Shown piece by piece: positions 1-5,957 of a DNA stretch of 8,548 bases; the first letter of the stretch is position 1; each line of letters starts with the position of its first letter. This DNA comes from an uncultured Acidimicrobiaceae bacterium. Its GTDB lineage: Bacteria > Actinomycetota > Acidimicrobiia > Acidimicrobiales > Bog-793. Location of the stretch: the NCBI GenBank assembly GCA_903907185.1, contig CAIVND010000036.1:1-8548 (forward strand), in the 5' to 3' direction. A program made the translations under genes and the position numbers. The notes beneath the pieces are model-generated. The model was not told the origin of the DNA, made no database searches, and saw nothing but the letters and a program-made list of their open reading frames with translations.

Positions 1-305
1 CCGGATTTGCCGCGCTCTCCCCCTACCGTCCTCGACCCGCCTATTCGACCACAGCCGAGGACAGTGTCTACGTCGACGCAAACTTCCGACGCCAGGGAGT
101 TGGTCTGGCACTTCTGCTTGAGATCGTCGAACGTGCTAAAACTCACGGATTCCACTCCGTTATCGCACGAATCGCCGGCGACCATGCGGCGTCGATCGGC
201 CTCCATCAACGATGTGGATTTGAGCTCCTTGGCACCGAGCGGGAGGTCGGGAGAAAGTTTGGACGTTGGCTCGATGTTGCGCTCATGCAACGGATGATCG
301 ACTAG
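1..305 (+). CDS. GNAT N-acetyltransferase, phosphinothricin/methionine sulfoximine acetyltransferase-like (C-terminal part)
   Basis: Only the last 100 residues are visible; the first full codon is at 3 and the stop is TAG at 303-305. The family transfers an acetyl group from acetyl-CoA to the amino group of glutamate analogues or amino acids such as methionine sulfoximine or phosphinothricin, in the cytoplasm. Visible hallmarks: SPYRPRPAY near fragment residues 6-14 (substrate side), the strand SVYVD at 21-25, the acetyl-CoA pyrophosphate loop RRQGVG at 29-34, the ASIGLH...GF segment at 63-73, and EVGRKFGRWLDVALMQ at 81-96, a characteristic ending of this family. Full members are roughly 165-185 residues, so about 70 are missing to the left; nothing seen is degenerate. 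It converges on the mannosyltransferase gene, overlapping by 4 bases at the stops. The exact substrate cannot be told from sequence; many relatives detoxify or act on methionine derivatives. Confidence 0.88.
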   Translation, partial: GFAALSPYRPRPAYSTTAEDSVYVDANFRRQGVGLALLLEIVERAKTHGFHSVIARIAGDHAASIGLHQRCGFELLGTEREVGRKFGRWLDVALMQRMID

Positions 306-1999
306 ACGAGCTGATCACTGCGAGAGGGCGCCGACGAACCCTCATCATCGAGCGCCTCAATGCGGTTGCGAAATTTCGGCGAGACGAGAACCGCGGCCAA
401 CGTGACAAGCGCTCCGCAGGCGATGATGACCAGAATCGGATTCGCGAGCGTGATCTCGTTCACCAGGATGGAACCGCCAGGAAGCTGCAAGAAACACGCG
501 ACGCCCGAGCAGAACATCACGATCCGTCGGAGTCGCCTTTCGGCGATCGGCGCCAACATGACAAATCCCCATGCCGCATACCACGGCTGCACCACAGGGC
601 TGAGGAACACAAAGGCAAGGAGCGTCAGCCCGAGGGCACGCAAAGTTCCAATCCGCTGCGAATTCCAAAGCAGCCACAACGCAAGGGCAACAGCAAACAA
701 CAGCGCAGATCCGCGACAGATGGTCAAGATGATGTGCGTGTGGTTTCCGAGTCCCACCATTGTCATGACACGGCTTAAGAACAGCGCCAAACCCGTCGCA
801 GGGTCGAGCCATGAGCGAACCGTATCGGGGTTTGAGAGTCCAGAGATCCAACCCCACCCGAGACCGAGTGCCTCAGATAACGCCACCATCACCGAGATCG
901 ACAGGGCACTGGCCTTCAAAAGCGGTTTCACTCGCTCCTTCGCGGTGGCACCCTCCCCGATCCACTCCCAACCGATGTAGATCGCTCCCAAGATTGCGGG
1001 TACCTTCACCGACGCCGCGAACGCACAGAACAAGATGCCGAGCACGTGGTATCCACGGCGGTGAAGTGCATAGCCAAAAGCAAGAAGACCAAGCATGAGG
1101 GCATCGTTGTGCGCTCCTGCAACTAAGTGCAGGAGGATGAGCGGGTTAAGAGCTGCAAGGGCAAAGGCTGTCGCGCCATCACGATGAAATGACCGAGCGA
1201 TCACCGGCACGCTGAAGGCGAAGAGGAGGGTGCCAAATAGCGCGAGGGCGCGCATCCCCTCGATTGCGACAAGCGGGCTTGTGCCCGAGAGGCGAACGAC
1301 CCAACCCGCCAGCGTGAGAAACATTGGTCCGTAGGGAGAGGTGACCTGCTGCCACAGTGGATCGGTGAGCCGGGTGAACTGTGTCGAGACGCCAAGCACC
1401 TTTGGCCCATAGAGATAGGGATTGAGGTGATGAGCCATCAGTTCACCTTGGGCAATGTAGCTGTAGGCGTCGCGACTAAACAGCGGCGCGACGATGAGAA
1501 GTGGCAAAACCCATGCGACAAAGACCGGTACAAGCTTTGCGATTGGAATATTCCTAAGTCGGAGGCAGAGGACAACGACGTCGTACCATGCCCGCAACAT
1601 CAACAAAATGCCTGCGTAGACCGCGACCACGCCGAGAAAGAGTCCCTGTCCTGGTTTCGGAGCGATGCCCGAGACCGCTGGAATCGGGATTCCAAACCAC
1701 CATGCCCCAGGAACACTCTTCAGGGTAAAGGGAGAGTTCGGCTGACTTGCTCCAGCCAAGATTGCACAGGATGCGAGAAAACCCAGCAACATCGGGCGGA
1801 CAAGAGCTTTTCCAATCTGGCGCGAGCCGGGCTGGTAGACCTCTGAGGCTCCATCATCACGGTTCAGGCGAGCAAGAGCTGACGCCACCTTCAGGTGAAA
1901 AAATTCGGTCGCTGGATGGACCCGCTCAACGACCGTTGCCGAAGCTGTGCTGACCAGATGGCTAATACGCCGGTCGATCGGGTCGCGTCCGTTGGGCAC
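302..1999 (-). CDS. mptB: Polyprenol-phosphomannose-dependent alpha-1,6-mannosyltransferase, MptA/MptB family
   Basis: A multi-pass membrane glycosyltransferase of the GT-C fold, about 565 residues, close to family size. In mycobacteria and corynebacteria such enzymes add alpha-1,6-linked mannose from polyprenyl-phosphomannose to the growing lipomannan backbone on the outer face of the membrane. Signatures seen: a soluble N-terminal stretch to about residue 66; hydrophobic segments from there to about 540; SRDAYSYIAQG at 175-185, whose Asp lies in the GT-C catalytic loop position; NPY at 193-195; SPYGP at 221-225; GAHNDALM at 295-302; and LSPVVQPWYAAWG at 466-478. A short hydrophilic tail ends the protein. 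No Shine-Dalgarno sequence precedes either possible start, TTG at 2005 or GTG at 1999. I chose GTG because a TACACT box ends 6 bases before it, fitting leaderless transcription. Family assignment is firm; the acceptor, and MptB versus MptA or another alpha-mannosyltransferase, is inferred. Confidence 0.82.
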   Translation of the reverse strand: MPNGRDPIDRRISHLVSTASATVVERVHPATEFFHLKVASALARLNRDDGASEVYQPGSRQIGKALVRPMLLGFLASCAILAGASQPNSPFTLKSVPGAWWFGIPIPAVSGIAPKPGQGLFLGVVAVYAGILLMLRAWYDVVVLCLRLRNIPIAKLVPVFVAWVLPLLIVAPLFSRDAYSYIAQGELMAHHLNPYLYGPKVLGVSTQFTRLTDPLWQQVTSPYGPMFLTLAGWVVRLSGTSPLVAIEGMRALALFGTLLFAFSVPVIARSFHRDGATAFALAALNPLILLHLVAGAHNDALMLGLLAFGYALHRRGYHVLGILFCAFAASVKVPAILGAIYIGWEWIGEGATAKERVKPLLKASALSISVMVALSEALGLGWGWISGLSNPDTVRSWLDPATGLALFLSRVMTMVGLGNHTHIILTICRGSALLFAVALALWLLWNSQRIGTLRALGLTLLAFVFLSPVVQPWYAAWGFVMLAPIAERRLRRIVMFCSGVACFLQLPGGSILVNEITLANPILVIIACGALVTLAAVLVSPKFRNRIEALDDEGSSAPSRSDQLV

Positions 2000-2005
2000 C
2001 GGCAA

Positions 2006-2011
2006 AGTGTA
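2006..2011 (-). promoter_or_regulatory. Candidate -10 box for the mannosyltransferase gene
   Basis: TACACT on the minus strand fits the actinobacterial TANNNT -10 pattern. It is followed by 6 bases and then GTG at 1999, so transcription could begin at the start codon. No convincing -35 hexamer is present at 16-18 bases upstream (TTGACC lies 23 bases away and TTGCCC 13), so this rests on the -10 box alone. Confidence 0.35.
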
Positions 2012-2090
2012 CTGGAGTAACGACGGGCAACTTCGGTCAATGAGATCGTCAGTTTCGACCGGTTTATGTACTACTTAGTAAAACGAATAC

Positions 2091-2130
2091 AGCATCCCGC
2101 AGGTCATTGATCCGCGACCTGCGGGATGCT
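2091..2130 (-). terminator. Intrinsic terminator after tRNA-Tyr
   Basis: A perfect 15-bp inverted repeat (2091-2105 with 2116-2130, arm AGCATCCCGCAGGTC) encloses a 10-base loop. It starts 21 bases beyond the tRNA 3' end. On the minus strand it is followed by GTATTCGTTTTAC, a weak T-rich tract. The stem is GC-rich and very stable, as in many actinobacterial terminators that lack a clean U-run. It would end the tRNA transcript before the mannosyltransferase gene. Confidence 0.8.
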
Positions 2131-2131
2131 C

Positions 2132-2145
2132 ACACCCGAGGGTGT
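2132..2145 (-). other. Small hairpin in the tRNA-Tyr 3' trailer
   Basis: ACACCC and GGGTGT form a 6-bp dyad with two bases between, or a 5-bp stem with a four-base CUCG loop in the minus-strand transcript. It begins 6 bases after the tRNA discriminator base and ends just before the 15-bp terminator stem, so the trailer would carry two hairpins in tandem. It may guide 3' processing or assist termination; no function is shown by sequence. Confidence 0.5.
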
Positions 2146-2151
2146 TCAGAG

Positions 2152-2233
2152 TGGGCCGGGTAGGATTCGAACCTACGAAGGCGCTGCCGGCAGATTTACA
2201 GTCTGCTCCCGTTGGCCGCTTGGGTACCAGCCC
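2152..2233 (-). tRNA. tRNA-Tyr (anticodon GTA)
   Basis: The 82-base gene folds completely. Acceptor GGGCTGG pairs with CCGGCCC (one G-T wobble); D stem CCC/GGG; anticodon stem GCAGA/TCTGC with loop CTGTAAA, anticodon GTA at 2199-2197; T arm GTAGG-TTCGAAT-CCTAC; discriminator A at 2152. The 13-base variable region CGGCAGCGCCTTC can form a short GGC/GCC stem, the class II form expected for bacterial tRNA-Tyr. The 3' CCA is not encoded (CTCT follows), so it must be added after transcription. It is transcribed away from yajQ, is followed by tandem hairpins, and reads Tyr codons UAU and UAC. Confidence 0.97.
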
Positions 2234-2244
2234 TCAGGCCTGAA

Positions 2245-2274
2245 ACGATACAAGATCAGCATCAGGTTATCGAA
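2245..2274 (-). promoter_or_regulatory. Candidate promoter of tRNA-Tyr
   Basis: On the minus strand TATCGT (2250-2245) fits a TANNNT -10 box, 11 bases before the tRNA 5' end, which would place the RNA start a few bases ahead of the mature tRNA. TTCGAT (2274-2269) sits 18 bases upstream but matches the -35 consensus poorly. The leader also holds the palindrome TCAGGCCTGA at 2234-2243, directly against the tRNA 5' end. Confidence 0.35.
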
Positions 2275-2333
2275 CAGACCAGCTCAACCTCATGATTGGC
2301 TCCGTGTATCGCGTGCAGAAACAACAGCACGGC

Positions 2334-2339
2334 TACTCT
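2334..2339 (+). promoter_or_regulatory. Candidate -10 box for yajQ, leaderless start
   Basis: TACTCT (TANNNT type) is followed by 7 bases and then the ATG at 2347. No Shine-Dalgarno sequence is present before that ATG, although the start is fixed by homology, so transcription probably begins at or next to the start codon. No clear -35 hexamer is visible. Confidence 0.45.
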
Positions 2340-2346
2340 AGATACC

Positions 2347-2841
2347 ATGCCAAGTTTTGATATCTCCTCAGAGGTCGACATGCAAGAGGTTCGCAACGCC
2401 GTCGACCAGGCCGCTCGAGAGGTCGCCACCCGCTTTGACTTCAAGGGCACCGATGCCTCGGTTGAGCTCAAAGAGAAGGAGAACCAGATCGAGCTCAACG
2501 CGCCCACCGAGGATCGTCTACGTGCACTGGTCCAAGTTCTTGAGGAGAAGCTGGTTCGCCGCGAGGTCTCGCTGAAGTCCATCTCCTACAAGAAGGCTGA
2601 GGAGGCGTCGCGCGGGGCACTGCGCCAGACGGTCGAGCTCAAAGCAGGCATCGATCAGGAGAACGCCAAGAAGATCAACAAGGCAATCAAAGACCTCTCC
2701 CTGAAGGGCATTACCTCACAGGTACAGGGCGAGCAGATCCGGGTCAATGGCAAGAAACGCGATGACCTTCAAGGAGTGATCACCGCACTCAAGGCAGATG
2801 ACCTTGGCATTCCGCTCCAGTTCGACAACTTTCGCGACTAG
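2347..2841 (+). CDS. yajQ: YajQ family cyclic di-GMP-binding/nucleotide-binding protein
   Basis: A 164-residue cytoplasmic protein, the usual length for the YajQ (UPF0234/DUF520) family. It begins MPSFDISSEVDMQEVRNAVDQA and continues ATRFDFKGTDASVEL (about 27-41), the strongest family signature; the end, DDLGIPLQFDNFRD, is also typical. Members have two small alpha/beta domains that bind nucleotides or RNA; some, as in Xanthomonas, bind cyclic di-GMP and regulate genes, but the role in actinobacteria is not settled. The ATG at 2347 was chosen over the upstream in-frame TTG at 2296 because family members start at MPSFD and a -10 box fills the upstream stretch. It is divergent from tRNA-Tyr, with 113 bases between them, and converges on nuoN with only 3 bases between stops. 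Identification is firm; ligand and function here are inferred. Confidence 0.95.
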   Translation: MPSFDISSEVDMQEVRNAVDQAAREVATRFDFKGTDASVELKEKENQIELNAPTEDRLRALVQVLEEKLVRREVSLKSISYKKAEEASRGALRQTVELKAGIDQENAKKINKAIKDLSLKGITSQVQGEQIRVNGKKRDDLQGVITALKADDLGIPLQFDNFRD

Positions 2842-2854
2842 TTACTAGCGAAAG
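2829..2854. terminator. Possible bidirectional hairpin at the yajQ/nuoN convergent ends
   Basis: CTTTCG (2829-2834) and CTAGT (2838-2842) pair with ACTAG (2844-2848) and CGAAAG (2849-2854): an 11-bp dyad with a 3-base bulge (2835-2837) and a nominal one-base centre, so the innermost pairs would open. Both TAG stops lie inside it. No U-tract follows on either strand and the stem is not GC-rich, so a terminator role is only possible. Confidence 0.35.
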
Positions 2855-4341
2855 AGCAGCGACGCTGATTTCGCGAAGTCCAAAAGTGGCGACGGCCACA
2901 CACCAAAGACGACGGTAACCAAGACACAGGTTGTCAGGGCGCTCCAAATCCAACGAGACATCGGGATCGGATTCTCTACAGGACTACCGATCGAATCTGA
3001 GCTTTCGAGGCCGGAGAACATCACCAGAACTCCTCGAAGGTAGAAGGCCACTCCAACTGCAGCGCTCAGCATCGCGATCACCGCGATGGCATAGGAATGA
3101 GTCTCAATCACGGCGCTGACAACATAAAACTTCGCAAGAAATCCAGTCGTGAAGGGGGCACCTGCTTGGGCGAGCAGGAAGATGGCAAAAATTACTGCAA
3201 GCACTGGTGAGCGACGGCCCAATCCTCGAAAAGAGTTAATGTCCGCACTCCCCGAATGGGTTTTCGCCACGACTGCGATAACGCCGAAGCTTCCGAGAAC
3301 AACGAAGCTGTATGCAAACAGGTAGTAAAGGGAACTTGCTATGCCACGAGAACTCATTGCGACAAGTCCGAGCAGGATAAAGCCGGCGTGATTGATCGAG
3401 GAGTACGCAAAGAGACGCTTGATGTTCTGTTGACTTAACGCAACGATCGCACCGATGACCAGACTGAGTACCGCGAGCACCCAAACAACCGGCTCCCAGA
3501 TACTTGAGATCGTTGGAAGTGCGCTGACAAACACACGAAGAAATGCTGCGAAGCCGCCGACTTTGGCGATTGCCGCCATGAAACCAACCACGCCATCGGG
3601 AGAACCCTCATAAACATCGGGGCTCCACATGTGGAAGGGAATGGCCGCGATCTTGAATGCAAATCCCACGAGCATCAGCGCCGCGCCGGCGTAGAGGGTA
3701 CCTGGGGTCACGATGTTATTGCGAGCGAGGAAGGCAGAGATGGAGGCAAGATTCGTTGATCCCGTCGCGCCATAAACCAGCGCGATCCCATAAAGGAATA
3801 TCGCAGAGGAGAACGCACCGAGAAGGAAGTACTTAATTGCCGCCTCTCCTGAAGCCTCTCTTCGATAGTTCAGCCCAGCGATGACGTAGAGAGGAATTGA
3901 AAGAATCTCGAGTGCCAGAAAGATCAAGATCAGATCATTGGAAGCGCCCATCAAAATCGCTCCTGCGCCACTCACAAGAGCGAGGATGTAGTACTCAACG
4001 CCGGCGATCTTCTCATCTTTGAGGTAGTCAACAGCGAAGGCTGGTGCCACGACCAAAATCGATGAAACAAGCACCATGATGAAGACCGAGAAGCCATCGA
4101 CATTGACAATTTGCGCGACCGCTTGAAATGCTCCATTGCGTGCAACGTCATGCCACAAGATGAGCGAAGAGACCAGCGACGCAGTACCAATGCACTGGGT
4201 GAGACTCGCGTAAGTAGTTGAGGCGAAGTCCTTAGGGATGACTGAGACCAACGCGAGCAGAACGAGCATTCCGCCAAGCAAGATGAGTTCGGGGAGAATG
4301 GCCGTGTAGTTGATCGTCGGTAGGGTAATTACGCTGAGCAT
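2845..4341 (-). CDS. nuoN: NADH-quinone oxidoreductase subunit N
   Basis: A 498-residue membrane protein of about 14 helices, normal for NuoN, one of the three antiporter-like proton-pumping subunits of complex I. The proton-path residues are in place: Glu145 in FLALEILSIPLY, Lys230 in FAFKIAAIPFHMWSPDVYEG (228-246 region), Lys260 in AAIAKVGG, and Lys404 in TTGFLAKFYV. These correspond to residues required for pumping in the E. coli protein. Start choice: ATG at 4341 has GGGAAG 8 bases upstream; an alternative GTG at 4350 would add three residues and overlap the nuoM stop by 4 bases (GTGA) but has no suitably spaced ribosome site. It is the last gene of the nuo operon, as in the standard nuoA-N order, and translation is probably coupled to nuoM, which stops 5 bases before. 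Confidence 0.97.
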   Translation of the reverse strand: MLSVITLPTINYTAILPELILLGGMLVLLALVSVIPKDFASTTYASLTQCIGTASLVSSLILWHDVARNGAFQAVAQIVNVDGFSVFIMVLVSSILVVAPAFAVDYLKDEKIAGVEYYILALVSGAGAILMGASNDLILIFLALEILSIPLYVIAGLNYRREASGEAAIKYFLLGAFSSAIFLYGIALVYGATGSTNLASISAFLARNNIVTPGTLYAGAALMLVGFAFKIAAIPFHMWSPDVYEGSPDGVVGFMAAIAKVGGFAAFLRVFVSALPTISSIWEPVVWVLAVLSLVIGAIVALSQQNIKRLFAYSSINHAGFILLGLVAMSSRGIASSLYYLFAYSFVVLGSFGVIAVVAKTHSGSADINSFRGLGRRSPVLAVIFAIFLLAQAGAPFTTGFLAKFYVVSAVIETHSYAIAVIAMLSAAVGVAFYLRGVLVMFSGLESSDSIGSPVENPIPMSRWIWSALTTCVLVTVVFGVWPSPLLDFAKSASLLFR

Positions 4342-4346
4342 TCCGA

Positions 4347-5957
4347 TCACTTCCCGGCCGCTGACCGCAGCGCCTGCTGATGTATTACTGACCCATGATC
4401 AACCACTTGGACGTGCGCCACGAGCGCATTCACTGAGGGCTCAATTCGATCCAGCACTGGCTTTGGAAAGACACCAAGAGCCACAATCAAGAGCACAAGT
4501 GGGACCAAAACGAGTCGCTCTCGAACGTTGATATCACTGAAGTCTTTCTCCCCAGCGGCCATCTCCGGCTTGCCATGGAAGACCTGCTGATATGCCCACA
4601 ACATGTAGACCGCGGAGCCGATGACACCAAGCATGGCAACGACCGCCCACCAACGGTGTGCAGAGAATGTTCCTACGAGGATAAGGAATTCCCCGATAAA
4701 CCCATTAAGTCCGGGAACACCGATCGAGGCAAGCATCACAATGGTAAAGATCGCTGCCAAAACTGGCGCCTGACTTTGAAGGCCTTTCATCTTCGCAACA
4801 TCAAAACTTCGACGACGCCGGTAGATCATCGCTATCAAAAGGAAGAGGGCCGCAGTGTAGAGGCCGTGATTCGCCATCTGGATGACGGCACCACTGATGG
4901 ACTCTCCGGTCAGAGCAAATGCACCAATAACAATGAATCCCATATGAGAGAGGGACGAGAAGGCAACCAGACGTTTCAGATCTCGTTGCTTGGCGGCAAC
5001 GAAACTTCCGTAGATGATGCCCACTACGCCAAGTGTCAAAAAGATTGGCGCGAGCATGATCGACGCGTGCGGGAATAGCCCGAGATCAAACCGCACAATT
5101 CCATAGGTTCCCAACTTCGCCATGACTCCACCCAGGATGATGGAGCTCGACGCTGGGCCTTCGGCGTAGGCATCAGGTGACCAGGTATGAAATGGCCAGA
5201 TTGGCGCCTTGACCGCAAAGGCAAAGGTGAACGCCAAAAAGAGGAGGACTCCTTCAACACCGCTGAGGTGCGTTTCACCGAGCGCTCGAATATCAAAGGT
5301 CAAGGTCCCCGTCTCACTCTGGTGGATAAACGCGAGCGCGATTGCTCCCACAAGCAACGTGGCCGAGCCCGCAAAGGTGTAGATAAAGAACTTCATCGCT
5401 GCACGGTTGCGACCGGAATGACCCCAGCCCGAGATCAAGAAGTAGATCGGAATGAGCGTCAGCTCAAAAAAGAGGAAAAAGAGCATGAGATCAAGAGAGA
5501 GAAAGCTTCCAATACACCCGGTCTCAAGGATAAGCATCCAGGCGAAAAAGCCCTTCGTATTTCGATTTGGAGACCCCGTATTGCGCTTCGGCGTCGTCCC
5601 ATAGAGCGCGAGTGGAAAGAGGAGCGCTGTCATCGCAACGAGGAAGAGTGAGATGCCATCGACACCGATACTCCAAGATATTCCGAGAGCTGGCGCCCAC
5701 TGATGCGTTGAAACCAGTTGATCTCCCCCGGTAGACGTCACAAATTGATCGATCACTGCCGCACTGATTCCGAGTGTCGCGACCGATCCAGTTAGTGCAA
5801 TGGCTCGGATGAGTCGTTGAGCATCCTGTGGAATGGCCAACACCATCAATGCAGTGAAAACCGGGACGAGGATTAAGGTGGTGAGATAAGGAAATGACGT
5901 CTGTGAGGTCGTTCCATTTAGCACAAGCCCGTGGAATGAATTGACTACTTCGAACAT
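4347..5957 (-). CDS. nuoM: NADH-quinone oxidoreductase subunit M
   Basis: A 536-residue antiporter-like proton-pumping subunit of complex I, in the membrane arm between NuoN and NuoL. Visible key residues: Glu165 in FFLFFELTLIPIYFLI, Lys250 in FAFAVKAPIWPFHTWSPDAYAEGP, Lys281 in VMAKLGTYG, and Glu423 in LNGFIGEFLIL, the glutamate that in NuoM replaces the lysine of the other two pumps. The segment RLVAFSSLSHMG (329-340) is also typical. ATG at 5957 shares one base with the nuoL stop (TGATG) and has CGGGG about five bases upstream; a GTG at 5960 directly before it is the alternative and would give GTGA overlap. Length and residues are regular, with no frameshift. Confidence 0.97.
   Translation of the reverse strand: MFEVVNSFHGLVLNGTTSQTSFPYLTTLILVPVFTALMVLAIPQDAQRLIRAIALTGSVATLGISAAVIDQFVTSTGGDQLVSTHQWAPALGISWSIGVDGISLFLVAMTALLFPLALYGTTPKRNTGSPNRNTKGFFAWMLILETGCIGSFLSLDLMLFFLFFELTLIPIYFLISGWGHSGRNRAAMKFFIYTFAGSATLLVGAIALAFIHQSETGTLTFDIRALGETHLSGVEGVLLFLAFTFAFAVKAPIWPFHTWSPDAYAEGPASSSIILGGVMAKLGTYGIVRFDLGLFPHASIMLAPIFLTLGVVGIIYGSFVAAKQRDLKRLVAFSSLSHMGFIVIGAFALTGESISGAVIQMANHGLYTAALFLLIAMIYRRRRSFDVAKMKGLQSQAPVLAAIFTIVMLASIGVPGLNGFIGEFLILVGTFSAHRWWAVVAMLGVIGSAVYMLWAYQQVFHGKPEMAAGEKDFSDINVRERLVLVPLVLLIVALGVFPKPVLDRIEPSVNALVAHVQVVDHGSVIHQQALRSAAGK

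Noticed and set aside
7..297. 96-residue + strand reading frame over the acetyltransferase fragment
   Set aside because: A different frame (codons from 3) encodes unmistakable GNAT motifs across the same bases; this one has a low-complexity, unrelated translation.
295..317. TGATC/GATCA dyad around the convergent stops as a terminator
   Set aside because: Only a 5-bp AT-containing stem with a 13-base loop; too weak to support.
357..857. 166-residue - strand frame with many cysteines
   Set aside because: Out-of-frame shadow of the mannosyltransferase gene on the same strand.
266..980. Long + strand frames (170 and 206 residues) opposite the mannosyltransferase gene
   Set aside because: They lie antisense to a clear membrane protein gene; their translations are Arg/His/Gln-rich and recognisable as no family.
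2296..2346. N-terminal extension of YajQ from TTG at 2296
   Set aside because: Family proteins start at the MPSFD motif, and the extension overlaps the likely -10 box.
4575..5651. + strand frames of 167 and 154 residues opposite nuoM
   Set aside because: Highly charged antisense translations (Lys/Arg/Glu runs) expected opposite membrane-protein codons; no start signals or known domains.
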